Below are positions 1 through 9,000 of a stretch of 17,639 nt of DNA, in pieces (positions within the stretch are counted from its first letter, which is position 1; every line of letters begins with the position of its first letter). The stretch is from Opitutaceae bacterium (GTDB lineage: Bacteria; Verrucomicrobiota; Verrucomicrobiia; Opitutales; Opitutaceae): positions 1 through 17,639 of the forward strand of contig RGAX01000038.1 in assembly GCA_009919985.1 (NCBI GenBank), in the 5' to 3' direction. Under the pieces are notes generated by a model. That model was not told where the DNA came from. It did not search any database and worked only from the letters and a program-made list of their open reading frames with translations. Both the position numbers and the translations under genes were made by a program.

Positions 1-588
1 AAGAGCAGTGGCGCGCGTGGCCGGTGAAGTCAGCGCGTCGAAGAGCGAGAAGAACGGGAGGTGGCGCGCGGCGGCGCTGGGGTGGGTGTCGCTGAGGGTT
101 TCGTGGGGGGCTGGGCTGAGCAGGACGAGCCGCGCGGTGGGTGCGAGTTGAGCGAGGGTGTCGAGGAGGCGGTTGTAATCGGCGCGGAATTTCTCGCTGC
201 CCGTGGAGCCGTCAAAGGAGTTGGCCATGCCGTAGCCGACAAAGATGATGGTGGGGCGGGCCTCGGTGATTTGTTGTTGGAGCTGGGTCCAACCCTCCTC
301 GGCGGGCTCGCGGCCGGCTTGCATGAGGCTGAGGCCGGTGCGGGAGGTGCCGGTGGGGGTGTCGGCGCTCCAGCCGAGGTTGCGGAAGGTGACGTTGCGA
401 TCGGCGGCGCGGGCGGTGAGCATGAGCTCGATCCAGCCGTGGTATTGTTCACGCTCGATGAGGGTGTCGCCGAGCAAGACAACGCGGTCACCGTCGTGGA
501 GTTCGAGGTGCGGCGCCGTGGAGTCGGCGGCGCGGGCGGCGGTGAGAGCGAGCAGGATGAGCAGGGCGGAGCGGAGAAGTGAGCGCAT
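1..588 (-). CDS. Secreted SGNH/GDSL-type hydrolase, 3' end outside window
   Basis: Reading the minus strand from ATG at 588 gives 196 open codons to position 1, with no stop, so the gene continues past the left edge. Residues 1-20 are a Sec signal peptide (MRSLL..., hydrophobic core LLILLAL, cleavage near ARA-AD). Residues 36-47 hold a block I motif, VVLLGDTLIERE, in which GDT replaces the GDS of classical lipases. Residues 68-76 (FRNLGWSAD) match block II, and 114-126 (IIFVGYGMANSFD) match block III. This pattern is known to me from secreted proteins of Planctomycetes and Verrucomicrobia, where the domain is often fused to a C-terminal PVC-type haem-binding dehydrogenase region; whether that applies here cannot be seen. 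Hydrolase activity is uncertain because the nucleophilic Ser is Thr. The other open frames over this stretch are shadows of this high-GC gene. It is transcribed away from the operon that starts at 898. Confidence 0.75.
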   Translation of the reverse strand, partial: MRSLLRSALLILLALTAARAADSTAPHLELHDGDRVVLLGDTLIEREQYHGWIELMLTARAADRNVTFRNLGWSADTPTGTSRTGLSLMQAGREPAEEGWTQLQQQITEARPTIIFVGYGMANSFDGSTGSEKFRADYNRLLDTLAQLAPTARLVLLSPAPHETLSDTHPSAAARHLPFFSLFDALTSPATRATAL

Positions 589-897
589 CGGGGAAGGGGT
601 GGCTAGAAAAACTGAAAATGAGGTTTTCCGCGTGGACGTTAACGAGCAAGGCCTTGTTTGCGCCAACACACCTCACAGTAAATAATCATTGGCTAGAGCG
701 CAAGGACGCCAGAAGCCTAGGCTCGTCGAGGTCACTGGTCGCCTCGGCTGCATGCAACGTTTAGCAGTCGGATCAGTGAGCCCTGTAAGGCTAATGAGGT
801 AACGATGGGTGGCTTGCTTGCCTGTCGCCAATTAACCGAAGGGTATTCTGCCCCTCTTGCGCCACTATTTTCTTGGATACGATAACCCAGAAACACG
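589..897. promoter_or_regulatory. Divergent intergenic region upstream of the catabolic operon
   Basis: About 310 bases separate the divergent SGNH gene (minus) and MFS gene (plus), so promoters for both should lie here. I see no convincing sigma-70 -35/-10 pair. Structure present: a perfect 10-bp palindrome AGCCTAGGCT at 714-723, a TCACTG...CAGTGA inverted pair around 732-779, and an 8-bp palindrome TGCATGCA inside that pair. These could be binding sites for a regulator of the operon, but no regulator gene lies nearby. No coding region or RNA gene is supported. Confidence 0.35.
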
Positions 898-2259
898 TTG
901 TCTGCGTCTCAGTACGTCGCAACCGAACCGCGCCGGCAAAACTCCGTCGCCCTCCCGCGATATTTTCACATTTTCCCTGCTTTGAACCACCCCATCATCA
1001 CTAAAGTTGCCTGGCGGCTGATGCCCACGATCATCATCTGCTATTTTTTCGCATACTTCGACCGCATCAATATCAGCTTTGCCAAGTTTCAGTTGCAGGA
1101 CGCCCTTACTTTGAGCGACACAGCCTACGGGCTAGGGGCGAGTCTCTTCGTTATCGGCTATGTGATTTTTGAAGTGCCGAGCAACATGCTTTTGTACCGG
1201 TTCGGTGCGCGAAAATGGTTGGCGCGGATTATTATTTCTTGGGGATTGGCCACAGCGGCGATGGTGTTTGTCCAAACTACGTGGCAATTCTACACCCTGC
1301 GCTTCCTGATCGGAGCGATGGAAGCGGGATTTGCACCCGGCGTTCTATATTACCTCACTACATGGTTTCCCGCCAGCCATCGTGGACGTATCACCGCGTT
1401 ACTTTTTCTGGCTCCGGCGTTCTCCGGATTAGTGGGCAGTCCGCTCGCGGGCTTGATTCTTCAAAAAACGGAGGGGCTCATGGGTTTTTCGGGTTGGCAT
1501 TGGCTTTTCTTAAGCGGCGGCCTGCCCTGTGTGCCGCTCGGCTTGTTAGTGCTGCGTGTGCTGAAAGATAAAGTGGAGGACGCGCCTTGGCTCGACAGCG
1601 AAGAGAAGCGCTGGCTGACCGAGCATATACGCCCACAACACTCCGGTTCCCGGGAAAAATCCTTGCTTGAGGCGATCAAGACGCCGGGATTCATCGCTCT
1701 AGCCGTGGTCTACTTTCTGGTGCAGATTGGTTCTTACGGGCTTAATTTCTGGGCGCCCCACTTGATTCGCACCGCCGGTGTCACCGATGCTTCGACGATG
1801 GGTTTATTGGTCGCAGGACCCTACATTTGCGGTGCCATCGCCATGATTGTGACCGGACGCTGGGCCGATTCTGCGGGTCAGCGTCACCATGTGCTGGCGG
1901 GTTTACTCGTGATTGCCGCGATCGGTTTCACGGCGTGCGGAATTTTTGATCATAGCCTCGTGATTCTCGTCGTGGCCTTAGCTTTCACTGGACTCGGGAT
2001 GGTCGCGGCGATCCCGGCATTTTGGTCTCTGCCGCCGAAATTGGCGACGGGAGTCGGGGCTGCTGGAGGCATCGCGCTGATCAACACGTTGGGGCAAATG
2101 GGCGGCATTGTGAGCCCTTACATGGTCGGCAGGATTCGTGACCTTACAGGCAGCACAACCCCTGCGCTTTATGGTATCTCTGGCGCGCTACTCTTGGGTG
2201 CTTTCGTGGTGTTATTTCTACTCCCGCCGGGGCTCCGATCTAAAGAGGGGTCCGAATGA
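898..2259 (+). CDS. MFS transporter, ACS (organic anion/cation symporter) type
   Basis: A 453-residue, roughly 12-helix major facilitator. The N-terminal block around residues 36-66 (KVAWRLMP..., DRINISFAK) and EVPSN at 92-96, followed by RFGARKW at 101-107, are hallmarks of the anion:cation symporter family, which includes phthalate, tartrate, hexuronate and 4-hydroxyphenylacetate permeases. It is an inner-membrane importer, likely of an organic acid. The start is unsure: there is no ATG before the first helix. TTG at 898 gives the longest form. TTG at 982 gives a protein starting LNHPIITKVAWRLMP, closer to the usual family length. Neither has a clear Shine-Dalgarno sequence. The stop overlaps the next gene's start as ATGA (2256-2259), so transporter and CoA-transferase are probably translationally coupled. 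The substrate is inferred only from the two downstream enzymes: an acid that can be CoA-activated and cleaved by an HMG-CoA-lyase-type enzyme. Confidence 0.85.
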   Translation: MSASQYVATEPRRQNSVALPRYFHIFPALNHPIITKVAWRLMPTIIICYFFAYFDRINISFAKFQLQDALTLSDTAYGLGASLFVIGYVIFEVPSNMLLYRFGARKWLARIIISWGLATAAMVFVQTTWQFYTLRFLIGAMEAGFAPGVLYYLTTWFPASHRGRITALLFLAPAFSGLVGSPLAGLILQKTEGLMGFSGWHWLFLSGGLPCVPLGLLVLRVLKDKVEDAPWLDSEEKRWLTEHIRPQHSGSREKSLLEAIKTPGFIALAVVYFLVQIGSYGLNFWAPHLIRTAGVTDASTMGLLVAGPYICGAIAMIVTGRWADSAGQRHHVLAGLLVIAAIGFTACGIFDHSLVILVVALAFTGLGMVAAIPAFWSLPPKLATGVGAAGGIALINTLGQMGGIVSPYMVGRIRDLTGSTTPALYGISGALLLGAFVVLFLLPPGLRSKEGSE

Positions 2260-3470
2260 GCCCGGGCGCCTCGCTCCCGCAAACTCAGGCTCTCGCTGGT
2301 GTTCGAGTGGTGGAAATGGGGCAATTGATTGCGGGTCCTTTCGTCGGCAAAACTTTAGGCGAATTCGGGGCCGAGGTTATTAAAATAGAGCCTCCCATCA
2401 ACGGCGACCCACTGAGGCAATGGCGTATCATTGAAGGCGGCACCTCGCTTTGGTGGCAGGTGCAGTCGCGCAACAAGCAATCACTCGCTCTGGATGTGCG
2501 GACGGCCCAAGGCCAGGAAATCGCCCGGCGACTCATCGCAGAGTGCGATGTGTTGATCGAAAACTTTCGACCCGGCACCCTGGAGAAATGGGGGCTGGGT
2601 TGGGATGTGCTCCAAGCCATCAACCCCGGCCTGATCATGCTACGCATTTCCGGTTATGGCCAAACGGGGCCCTATCGCGATTTCCCAAGTTTCGGTGCTA
2701 TCGGGGAAGCGATGGGCGGCCTGCGCCACCTCACGGGCCAACCGGGCAATATTCCGGTGCGCTGCGGCATATCCATCGGGGACACGTTGGCCGCATTGCA
2801 CGGTACCATTGGCGTCTTGATGGCGTTGCACCACCGCAAGGTTAACGGTGGTGCTGGCCAAGTCATCGATGTGGCCTTGCATGAGTCGGTTTTCAATACG
2901 ATGGAAAGCATGCTGCCCGAATACAGTGTGCGTGGGGTGGTGCGTGCGGCCGCCGGAAGCGCCTTGCCCGGAATTGCTCCCTCGAACGCCTATCGCTGCA
3001 CGGATGGCGTGGTGCTTATCGCCGGCAACGGGGATGCGATTTTCACCCGCTTGATGAGCGTGATTGGCCGCGATGATCTCGGCCGTCGTCCCGACCTCGC
3101 CTGCAATCAAGGCCGCGTAAAAGTGGCCACTGAACTCGATCAGGCGATCGGCGAGTGGACGCAGCGCCACACGGTCGCCGAAGTCCTCGCGCAGATGGGT
3201 ACGGCCAGTGTGCCAGCGGGAAGAATCTACGACATCGCAGACATCGCGCAGGACCCGCACTATCGGGCGCGCGACATGATTCTCAAACAACATACCCGTC
3301 AGGGATTCGAGGTCGAGGTGCCGGGTATTGTGCCGAAGCTGCTGTCGACCCCGGGCGCAATTCGCTCACCGGCACCTGTGCTCGGCGAGCATACTCGTGA
3401 CATTCTTCAAGGCCTTGGCTTCACGGATGAACAACAAGCGCAACTCAAGGCCGAGGGAGTCATTGCATGA
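2256..3470 (+). CDS. Family III CoA-transferase (CaiB/BaiF)
   Basis: A 404-residue protein of standard length for family III CoA-transferases, which move CoA from one carboxylate to another through an aspartyl-CoA intermediate. The N-terminal Rossmann-like block is recognisable (residues 13-47: LAGVRVVEMGQLIAGPF, then LGEFGAEVIKIEPP). Next come NKQSLALDVRT (73-83), VLIENFRPG (99-107), ISGYGQTGPY (131-140) and the catalytic segment GISIGDTLAALHG, with the expected nucleophile Asp176. The small-domain end (DILQGLGF, 382-389) is present. Start ATG at 2256 lies a few bases after the G-rich AAAGAGGGG and overlaps the MFS stop. Its own stop overlaps the lyase start. Relatives such as succinate:HMG, succinyl-CoA:citramalate and itaconate CoA-transferases act on C5-C6 dicarboxylates. 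The following HMG-CoA-lyase-like gene makes 3-hydroxy-3-methylglutarate or a similar hydroxydiacid a reasonable substrate, but this is inference. Confidence 0.9.
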   Translation: MSPGASLPQTQALAGVRVVEMGQLIAGPFVGKTLGEFGAEVIKIEPPINGDPLRQWRIIEGGTSLWWQVQSRNKQSLALDVRTAQGQEIARRLIAECDVLIENFRPGTLEKWGLGWDVLQAINPGLIMLRISGYGQTGPYRDFPSFGAIGEAMGGLRHLTGQPGNIPVRCGISIGDTLAALHGTIGVLMALHHRKVNGGAGQVIDVALHESVFNTMESMLPEYSVRGVVRAAAGSALPGIAPSNAYRCTDGVVLIAGNGDAIFTRLMSVIGRDDLGRRPDLACNQGRVKVATELDQAIGEWTQRHTVAEVLAQMGTASVPAGRIYDIADIAQDPHYRARDMILKQHTRQGFEVEVPGIVPKLLSTPGAIRSPAPVLGEHTRDILQGLGFTDEQQAQLKAEGVIA

Positions 3471-4435
3471 GCCCGTGGTGTGGCCAGAGAAGGATGATTC
3501 ACGTACAGGAAGTCGCGCTACGCGACGGCTTGCAAAGCGAGGCCGGCTTCATGCCCACCGATGAAAAAATAAAATTCGTCGACCGGCTCGCGGCGAGCGG
3601 GCTTAGCAAGATTGAAGTCAGTTCATTTGTTTCGCCCCGCGCGGTCCCGCAACTAGCCGACGCCGAGGCGGTCTTTCAAGGGATCACCCGGCTGCCCGGA
3701 GTGATCTATGCGGCTTTGGTGCCCAACCTCCGCGGCTTGGAGCGCGCCATCGCCGCCCGAGCCGATGAGGTGAACCTCGTGATGTCGGCCAGTGAGAGCC
3801 ACAATCGCGCGAACTTGCGCATGTCCTGTGACGCCTCGTTCCAAGCCATCAAGGAGGCGGCCTTACTCGCCGCCAACGCTGGACTGAGGGTCGCCGCGTC
3901 CCTCTCGTGCAGCTTCGGCTGCCCGTTTGAGGGCGAGATGCCGACCGCCACGATTCTGATGTGGTGCCGACGGTTGCAGGAGGAGGCGGGTATCCGTTCG
4001 ATTAGTCTGTGCGACACGACGGGTATGGCCTATCCGGCGCTTGTTCATGATCTGGTCGGACTCGTTCGCTCATCATCGCCGGAGGCAAATCTCACGCTCC
4101 ATTTTCACAACACGCGCGGACTCGGCCTAGCCAACGTCTTCGCGGGGCTCGATGCGGGGGTGATTCACTTTGACGCCGCTTTGGCCGGGATTGGCGGCTG
4201 CCCGTATGCGCCGGGAGCCACCGGCAACATCTGCACCGAGGATCTGATCCACGCTCTGGAGCTTTCCGGCTATCGGTGCGGGGTTAATTTGGATGCGTTA
4301 ATCGAGACAGCCAGAGAATTAGAGAAATTCCTCGGCCACACGACGCCCGGCCAAGTAATGAAAGCAGGCCCGCGGCTGTCTTCTCCCCGAGAGGTGATCG
4401 CACCGTGCGAAAGCACACCGGTTCGCACGATGTAA
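3467..4435 (+). CDS. HMG-CoA lyase-like enzyme (DRE-TIM metallolyase)
   Basis: A 322-residue TIM-barrel lyase. Hydroxymethylglutaryl-CoA lyases cleave HMG-CoA to acetoacetate and acetyl-CoA. Signature residues visible: VALRDGLQ with Arg19 and Asp20 (catalytic Arg and metal ligand), Glu50 in IEVSSFVSP, the HxH metal-binding pair His212/His214 in LHFHNTRG, and the C-terminal loop GGCPYAPGATGN with active-site Cys245 and ligand Asn254, followed by TED. All residues required for HMG-CoA lyase chemistry appear intact. Start ATG at 3467 overlaps the CoA-transferase stop (ATGA) and has GAGGGAG upstream. An internal ATG at 3494 would begin closer to the conserved strand and is an alternative. It is the last gene of the operon. 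The true substrate may be HMG-CoA or a related 3-hydroxy-3-substituted acyl-CoA (for example citramalyl-type); the sequence does not decide. Confidence 0.88.
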   Translation: MSPWCGQRRMIHVQEVALRDGLQSEAGFMPTDEKIKFVDRLAASGLSKIEVSSFVSPRAVPQLADAEAVFQGITRLPGVIYAALVPNLRGLERAIAARADEVNLVMSASESHNRANLRMSCDASFQAIKEAALLAANAGLRVAASLSCSFGCPFEGEMPTATILMWCRRLQEEAGIRSISLCDTTGMAYPALVHDLVGLVRSSSPEANLTLHFHNTRGLGLANVFAGLDAGVIHFDAALAGIGGCPYAPGATGNICTEDLIHALELSGYRCGVNLDALIETARELEKFLGHTTPGQVMKAGPRLSSPREVIAPCESTPVRTM

Positions 4436-4486
4436 TGGGTCGGCTGCGCAGGATCGATTAACCTCCGACAACGCGACCCACCCGCC

Positions 4487-4501
4487 GCCGTCCCTGACGG
4501 C
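4487..4501. terminator. Possible hairpin between convergent genes
   Basis: GCCGTC-CCT-GACGGC forms a perfect 6-bp stem with a 3-base loop in the 85-base gap between the lyase stop (plus) and the PhoD-like stop (minus). Its position suits a bidirectional terminator, but there is no T-tract on either side, so support is weak. Confidence 0.25.
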
Positions 4502-4520
4502 CGGCCAAATCAGTTTCAGC

Positions 4521-5996
4521 TCACTTCTTTTCCCGATAAACCACTCGCCCCTGCACATCATGCAGGCGAAGTTCCAAACTCGCGCCGGTGGCGGTAGGGG
4601 TGATCACACCTGAGAAGAATCCACCCTCGCCGGTGCGCAGAAAGCGATGCTCGGGCCGCGGCGTTTTTTCTTCCCAACCGCCGGCATGGGAGGCGCTCGA
4701 TGGACCGACGCTCCACTCATTGAGTGAAGTCGCAGGGTCCACCGAAACATACTGCCAGTGCCGATCGCCGGTGATTACGGTGAGATTGGGGTAGCGTCCG
4801 AGCAACTCGCGAACCTCTTTGCCTTCTACGGCGAAGCCGACATTGGCGTAGTTGTCGTCTTTGTTGCTGCGGTCCGGGCCCACCACGGGTACGGTGGTGA
4901 GGATCACGCGGAAGGTGGCGGTGGAAGCAGCCAGCGTTTCGCCAAGCCATTTGATTTGATCGCGGCCCCAGAGGGCCGGCGCGGGCCCTGGATTCTCCGC
5001 CCAGTCCGGCGTGCGGTCATCGCGACCCTCCATCAGCCACACCTGCAAATCGCGACCCCAGCGAAACGTCCGACTGGCCTTCTGGGGCAACGCCGTTTGT
5101 TCGCGGAATAACCGTACGCCCTCTGCGTAGCTCAATTCTCCGCTCCGCGTCGCGGGCCCGCAGTCGTTCGATAGGATATCGTGATCATCCTTCATGAAGA
5201 AGCTGGTGTAGTTGCGGTGAAAATCCCGTAGCGTCGGGAGGGCAAACATCCGCGCCCAATGGTAGCGGGCCAACGCCGAGGTGAGCGCGATTACCGGCCC
5301 ATGGTCGTAGTAGACGGCATCGCCCGTGTTCACAAAAAAGTCCGGTTTCAATGCCCCCATCGCGGGGTAAATCGCCAAGCCGTCCGGACGGTCCAAGTGT
5401 TCGTATTGTTGGCAGGTCATCACGCAAAAGGTGACGGGCCCGCGGTGTTCGGGTAGCGGGGCGGTTTTGAATTCACCCGGTTGATCATCCGTTTCTCGAT
5501 CATCCGCATCCCGTCGTGCCTGAGCTACGAGTTCGTAGTGGGTGCCCGGCGCGATCCCCGATAGGGAATGCACCGCAATACCATCTTGCTCCAGTCTAGC
5601 ATGCTGCCAGGGGGTCTCCGACCAGGCCGCCGTGCCTTTCGGGCGAAAGCGCACCCGGGTCTGGCCCGTAGCGGCCGGCGCGCCGCCCGCCGCGCCGCCA
5701 AGATCCAGCCCATCCGGCATCTGCACGACGACGCGGGTATCGGGAAACGCCCGGTTCTCTCGCAGCGCCACGGGCTTGCCGGTTTTTACCTCGAAAGCTT
5801 CGACCCGCGGCAAGGGCGCATCGGCCGGATTCGCCGCCGCGCGCAGCGTGACCCGGGTCCAAATATCGGCGGCGGTCGAGGTCACATTAACAACCTTGAA
5901 ACCGGTGGCTTGGTGTACCCCTGCGGCCGCGGCAGGACAGACCAGTCCAAGCGTCAGTGCTACGAGTAAATTAAACAGACGCTTGGAATTGTTCAT
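4521..5996 (-). CDS. Secreted PhoD-like phosphatase/phosphodiesterase
   Basis: A 491-residue metallophosphoesterase of the PhoD/alkaline phosphatase D type. Residues 1-25 are a Sec-type signal (NNSKRLF then LLVALTLGLV, AAA-AG cleavage), without the twin-arginine motif typical of classical PhoD. Residues about 30-180 form the N-terminal beta-sandwich (ADIWTRVT; GIAPGTHYEL). The catalytic domain shows TCQQ (194-197, metal-binding Cys region), NTGDAVYYD (223-231), KDDHD (269-273) and ITGDRHW (408-414), matching the metal-ligand blocks of PhoD. Members cleave phosphomonoesters or phosphodiesters outside the cytoplasm. It begins only 12 bases after the TonB receptor stop, so it is almost surely the last gene of the sigma/FecR/receptor operon. 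That suggests a phosphorus-containing or phosphate-liberating role linked to the receptor's ligand. No clear ribosome binding site precedes the ATG. Confidence 0.85.
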   Translation of the reverse strand: MNNSKRLFNLLVALTLGLVCPAAAAGVHQATGFKVVNVTSTAADIWTRVTLRAAANPADAPLPRVEAFEVKTGKPVALRENRAFPDTRVVVQMPDGLDLGGAAGGAPAATGQTRVRFRPKGTAAWSETPWQHARLEQDGIAVHSLSGIAPGTHYELVAQARRDADDRETDDQPGEFKTAPLPEHRGPVTFCVMTCQQYEHLDRPDGLAIYPAMGALKPDFFVNTGDAVYYDHGPVIALTSALARYHWARMFALPTLRDFHRNYTSFFMKDDHDILSNDCGPATRSGELSYAEGVRLFREQTALPQKASRTFRWGRDLQVWLMEGRDDRTPDWAENPGPAPALWGRDQIKWLGETLAASTATFRVILTTVPVVGPDRSNKDDNYANVGFAVEGKEVRELLGRYPNLTVITGDRHWQYVSVDPATSLNEWSVGPSSASHAGGWEEKTPRPEHRFLRTGEGGFFSGVITPTATGASLELRLHDVQGRVVYREKK

Positions 5997-6008
5997 GGGG
6001 CAGGGGCT

Positions 6009-9000
6009 TTAATGTGACCAGTTGACGCCAAACGTCCAGAGTGAGCCGTACTTGGTGGTTTGGAAAAACCGGGCGTTACGCGGTGTGCTGGGGCCGTAGA
6101 TTTCCGTCGTCGCTCCCTGGTCGGTGACGTTGCGCAAATTGGCATAAATCGAGAGGTTTTTACGCAGGTTGTATTCGCCGATCACGTCCACGAACGTGGA
6201 GGGTGGCTGCCAATTAAACGTGCCGGGCTCGATGCTGGCCCCCGCCGTCACTGCGTTTAGTCGCGTGCGGCCGCGATGATTGGCATTCACGCGCAGGTTA
6301 TATTTTTCGCGGGTAAAGCTGAGACCGGCACTGCCACTGCGCGGAATGTAGCCGGCGAAATTTCCGCCCGTATCGCCCACCGCGCGCTGGGAGGTGCCGT
6401 TGGCGAAGACCTCGAAGCCTCGGGCCCAATGAGGCAGAAAGGTGAGGCTTTGGCGGTAGTTGAAGCTTACGCCTTCGAAGCGCACCGTGCCCGGAATATT
6501 GAATTGAGTCGAAACGCCGTAGCGGCCGTAGGCGTTGGGATCGAGCCCGTAAGAGGCCAGAAATTCAGGGGTGGCGGCTTGCACGGTGCTGCCAAAGAAA
6601 TTGCGCACGTCGCGGCGAAATGCGGCCACCGACACGACACCGACGCCTTGAAAGTAATGCTCGAGACGCAAGACCAGCGACTTGGCAGACCATGGATTGA
6701 TATCGACGTTATTGACGACGATTCGATTCGTCGCGCTGTCACCGGCGCTCGTGTCCGGCAAAGTCAGGCCGCCGGCATATTGATTGTAGTCCGGCCGACC
6801 AATGGACTCGTAGGCGGCAATACGCCCGATCAAGTTTTCCCGGATGGAGTAACTCGCGTTGAGGCTCGGGAAAAGCTTATCGTAGGTCTTTTCGATCGTG
6901 GATCCGCGTTCGATCCCGTTGGCGCTTTTCTTGGGATCGGTCAGCGGTCCTTCGGCGTTAACGGTAGTTTTTTCTCCGCGCACGCCGGCGACAATCTTTA
7001 GGCGTTGGTCGAGGAAATCGAAATCGGTGCGCAGGTAAGGAGCCACGACTCGCTCGCGGGCAAGTTTGGAGGTCGCGACCCGGTTGCGCGCGATCGTGTT
7101 GGCATTGGTGGTGAAATACGTCGGCTGCGCCTTGTAGTGTTCCCACACCTTGCGATCGCTGGGCGCCTCCGAGGCAGAAAACCCATACGGCATCACGCGC
7201 TGCGAAAAAACCGGATCAAGAAACGGCGCCAGCGAATCATCGCCCGTGACGGGGGTGGTGCTGGCGACTCGGTCCGCGCCTACATAGTTGTAGGTCGCGG
7301 AGTCGTCCGTGATATCACGCACTCCTTCCTGGAGATTGAATCCGGCTTTCAGCGTGATGGGAATTCTCGTATCCAACTTTCGGCTCACACTGCCGTAGGC
7401 GGTCTTCTGGGTGTCGTGGGTCGCGTTCTGCTGACTCGTTGCTGAAGTGAGAGCATAGTTCGAGATGAGATAGGGATTCACGTCGGCCCCGGCCGAATTT
7501 TTCACCGTGATCGTGCTAGGACGCTGGTAGGTGACATCGTCGAAGGACACGGTTAGGCCGCTGCGAATGGCATTCACGGCGCGGAAATACCCTTGGTCGG
7601 TGTCATGGTTATCGTCGGTCGCTGAGGAGTACCCTGCGCCGAGGTCGGCCTTCCACACGGGGCCCTGGTGTTTCCACACCAAGCTTGGCATATAGGTGCG
7701 ATTAAAACGATTTCGTTCGTTGTGGATCATCGAAACGTTGCCCGCACCGGCGGCCCCGCGCACGAAGGTCGAAGAAAAGCCGCCCGCCTGAACTCCACCC
7801 GGGTTGAACGTCAGCGAATGTAGCGCGAACTGCACATCGAAGGAGGAATACAGGAAACCTAAGGAAACGCGGTCGTTATCGGACAACTTGAAGTCCATGG
7901 ATCCGGCAAAGGATTTACGCGCCGTGATCTTGGGCTGATCCTCTACGCGGTAGGCCGACAAATAGGGCTGCGAATACGCCGTGACGGGGAAGGCGGTGCC
8001 AGCGGTGGCAACGCCCGTGCCGCGCCAGGTTGCCTGCACGCGATCCTGAGCTGAATAGCTCGTGGAGTCGCCGGCCGATAGGGAGAATCCAAATTTCTTA
8101 TTCACGGGCGCCGAGTAGGAAAAATCGAACCCCGGATAAACGTTGCGCGTTGGGCTCGGCTTGGCTCCCGGAGCCTTACTGAAGCTCTTCGCGTTGTCGC
8201 GCATGCTGAAATACAGGTTGGACTGTAGCAGGGGTCTGGCGCGCTCGAAGGAACTGCGTGTCACCATGTTCACCGTACCTGCGAGCGCAGAGGCTGGAGA
8301 CTCGGGGGTGGGCGTGTTAAGCACCTCGATACGCGAGAGGTTGTTGATCGAAACCATGTCAGCCATGACCGTGCGGTTGGTTTTACCGCCGTCGGCTGAG
8401 GCGAGATTGAAATTGTCGATTGTGACGGGCACGTAGTCGGAGGGAACGCCGTCGATCGAGATGCCACGGGCATTTCCGCCGGTGTAACTGATCGTGATCC
8501 CGGGCAAAAATTTCAAAAACTCAGCGGTGTTACCCTCAGCGACATTGCCAAACTGCTCGGTCGAGACGACCTGCTTGATATTGGGGGCGAACCGCTGCTC
8601 GTTAATGGCTAGCGCCGAGGCGTCCATTTCGCGCGAGGTGGTGACCTGAAATTCTGCCAACTGCACGACGTCGCCGCCACTTTTAGGTGGCGCGCCCAGC
8701 GCTATACTGAGCTCGGTGGCCTTGCCCGCCGAAATCTCAACGGAGCGCAGGTCGCGTGGCAGCCCCGTGTAGAACGTCTGCACTTTGACCGTGCCCGTCG
8801 GCACCTGCGTCAGGCGAAAGTTGCCCTCGGCGTTGGTGAGCGTCACCAGTGCGGTGCCCTCGATTGAAATGCGGGCTCCTTCGACATACTGGGCGCTACG
8901 CTCGTTGAGTACTCGCCCTTGGAGCGTGCCGGTATTTTCTGGGAGGGCTGGTCCCTGAGCCTGGACGGAGGATGCGGTGATGGCGAACCATACTCCGAGG

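Noticed and set aside
30..491. A 153-codon Ser/Pro/Ala-rich minus-strand open frame
   Set aside because: It is a shadow frame of the SGNH gene (1-588), whose own frame gives clear signal peptide and block motifs.
61..582. A 173-codon Gly/Ala/Val-rich plus-strand open frame
   Set aside because: Composition is typical of an antisense frame opposite a GC-rich gene and no domain is recognisable.
2640..3293. A 217-codon minus-strand frame opposite the CoA-transferase
   Set aside because: The plus-strand frame carries conserved catalytic motifs; the antisense frame has none.
4439..4480. TGGGTCG...CGACCCA inverted pair as a terminator
   Set aside because: Only 7 bp of stem with a loop of about 28 bases and no T-tract; the tighter hairpin at 4487-4501 is a better, though still weak, candidate.
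6276..7001. A 241-codon plus-strand frame opposite the TonB receptor
   Set aside because: No recognisable domain; the receptor barrel on the minus strand explains the open frame.
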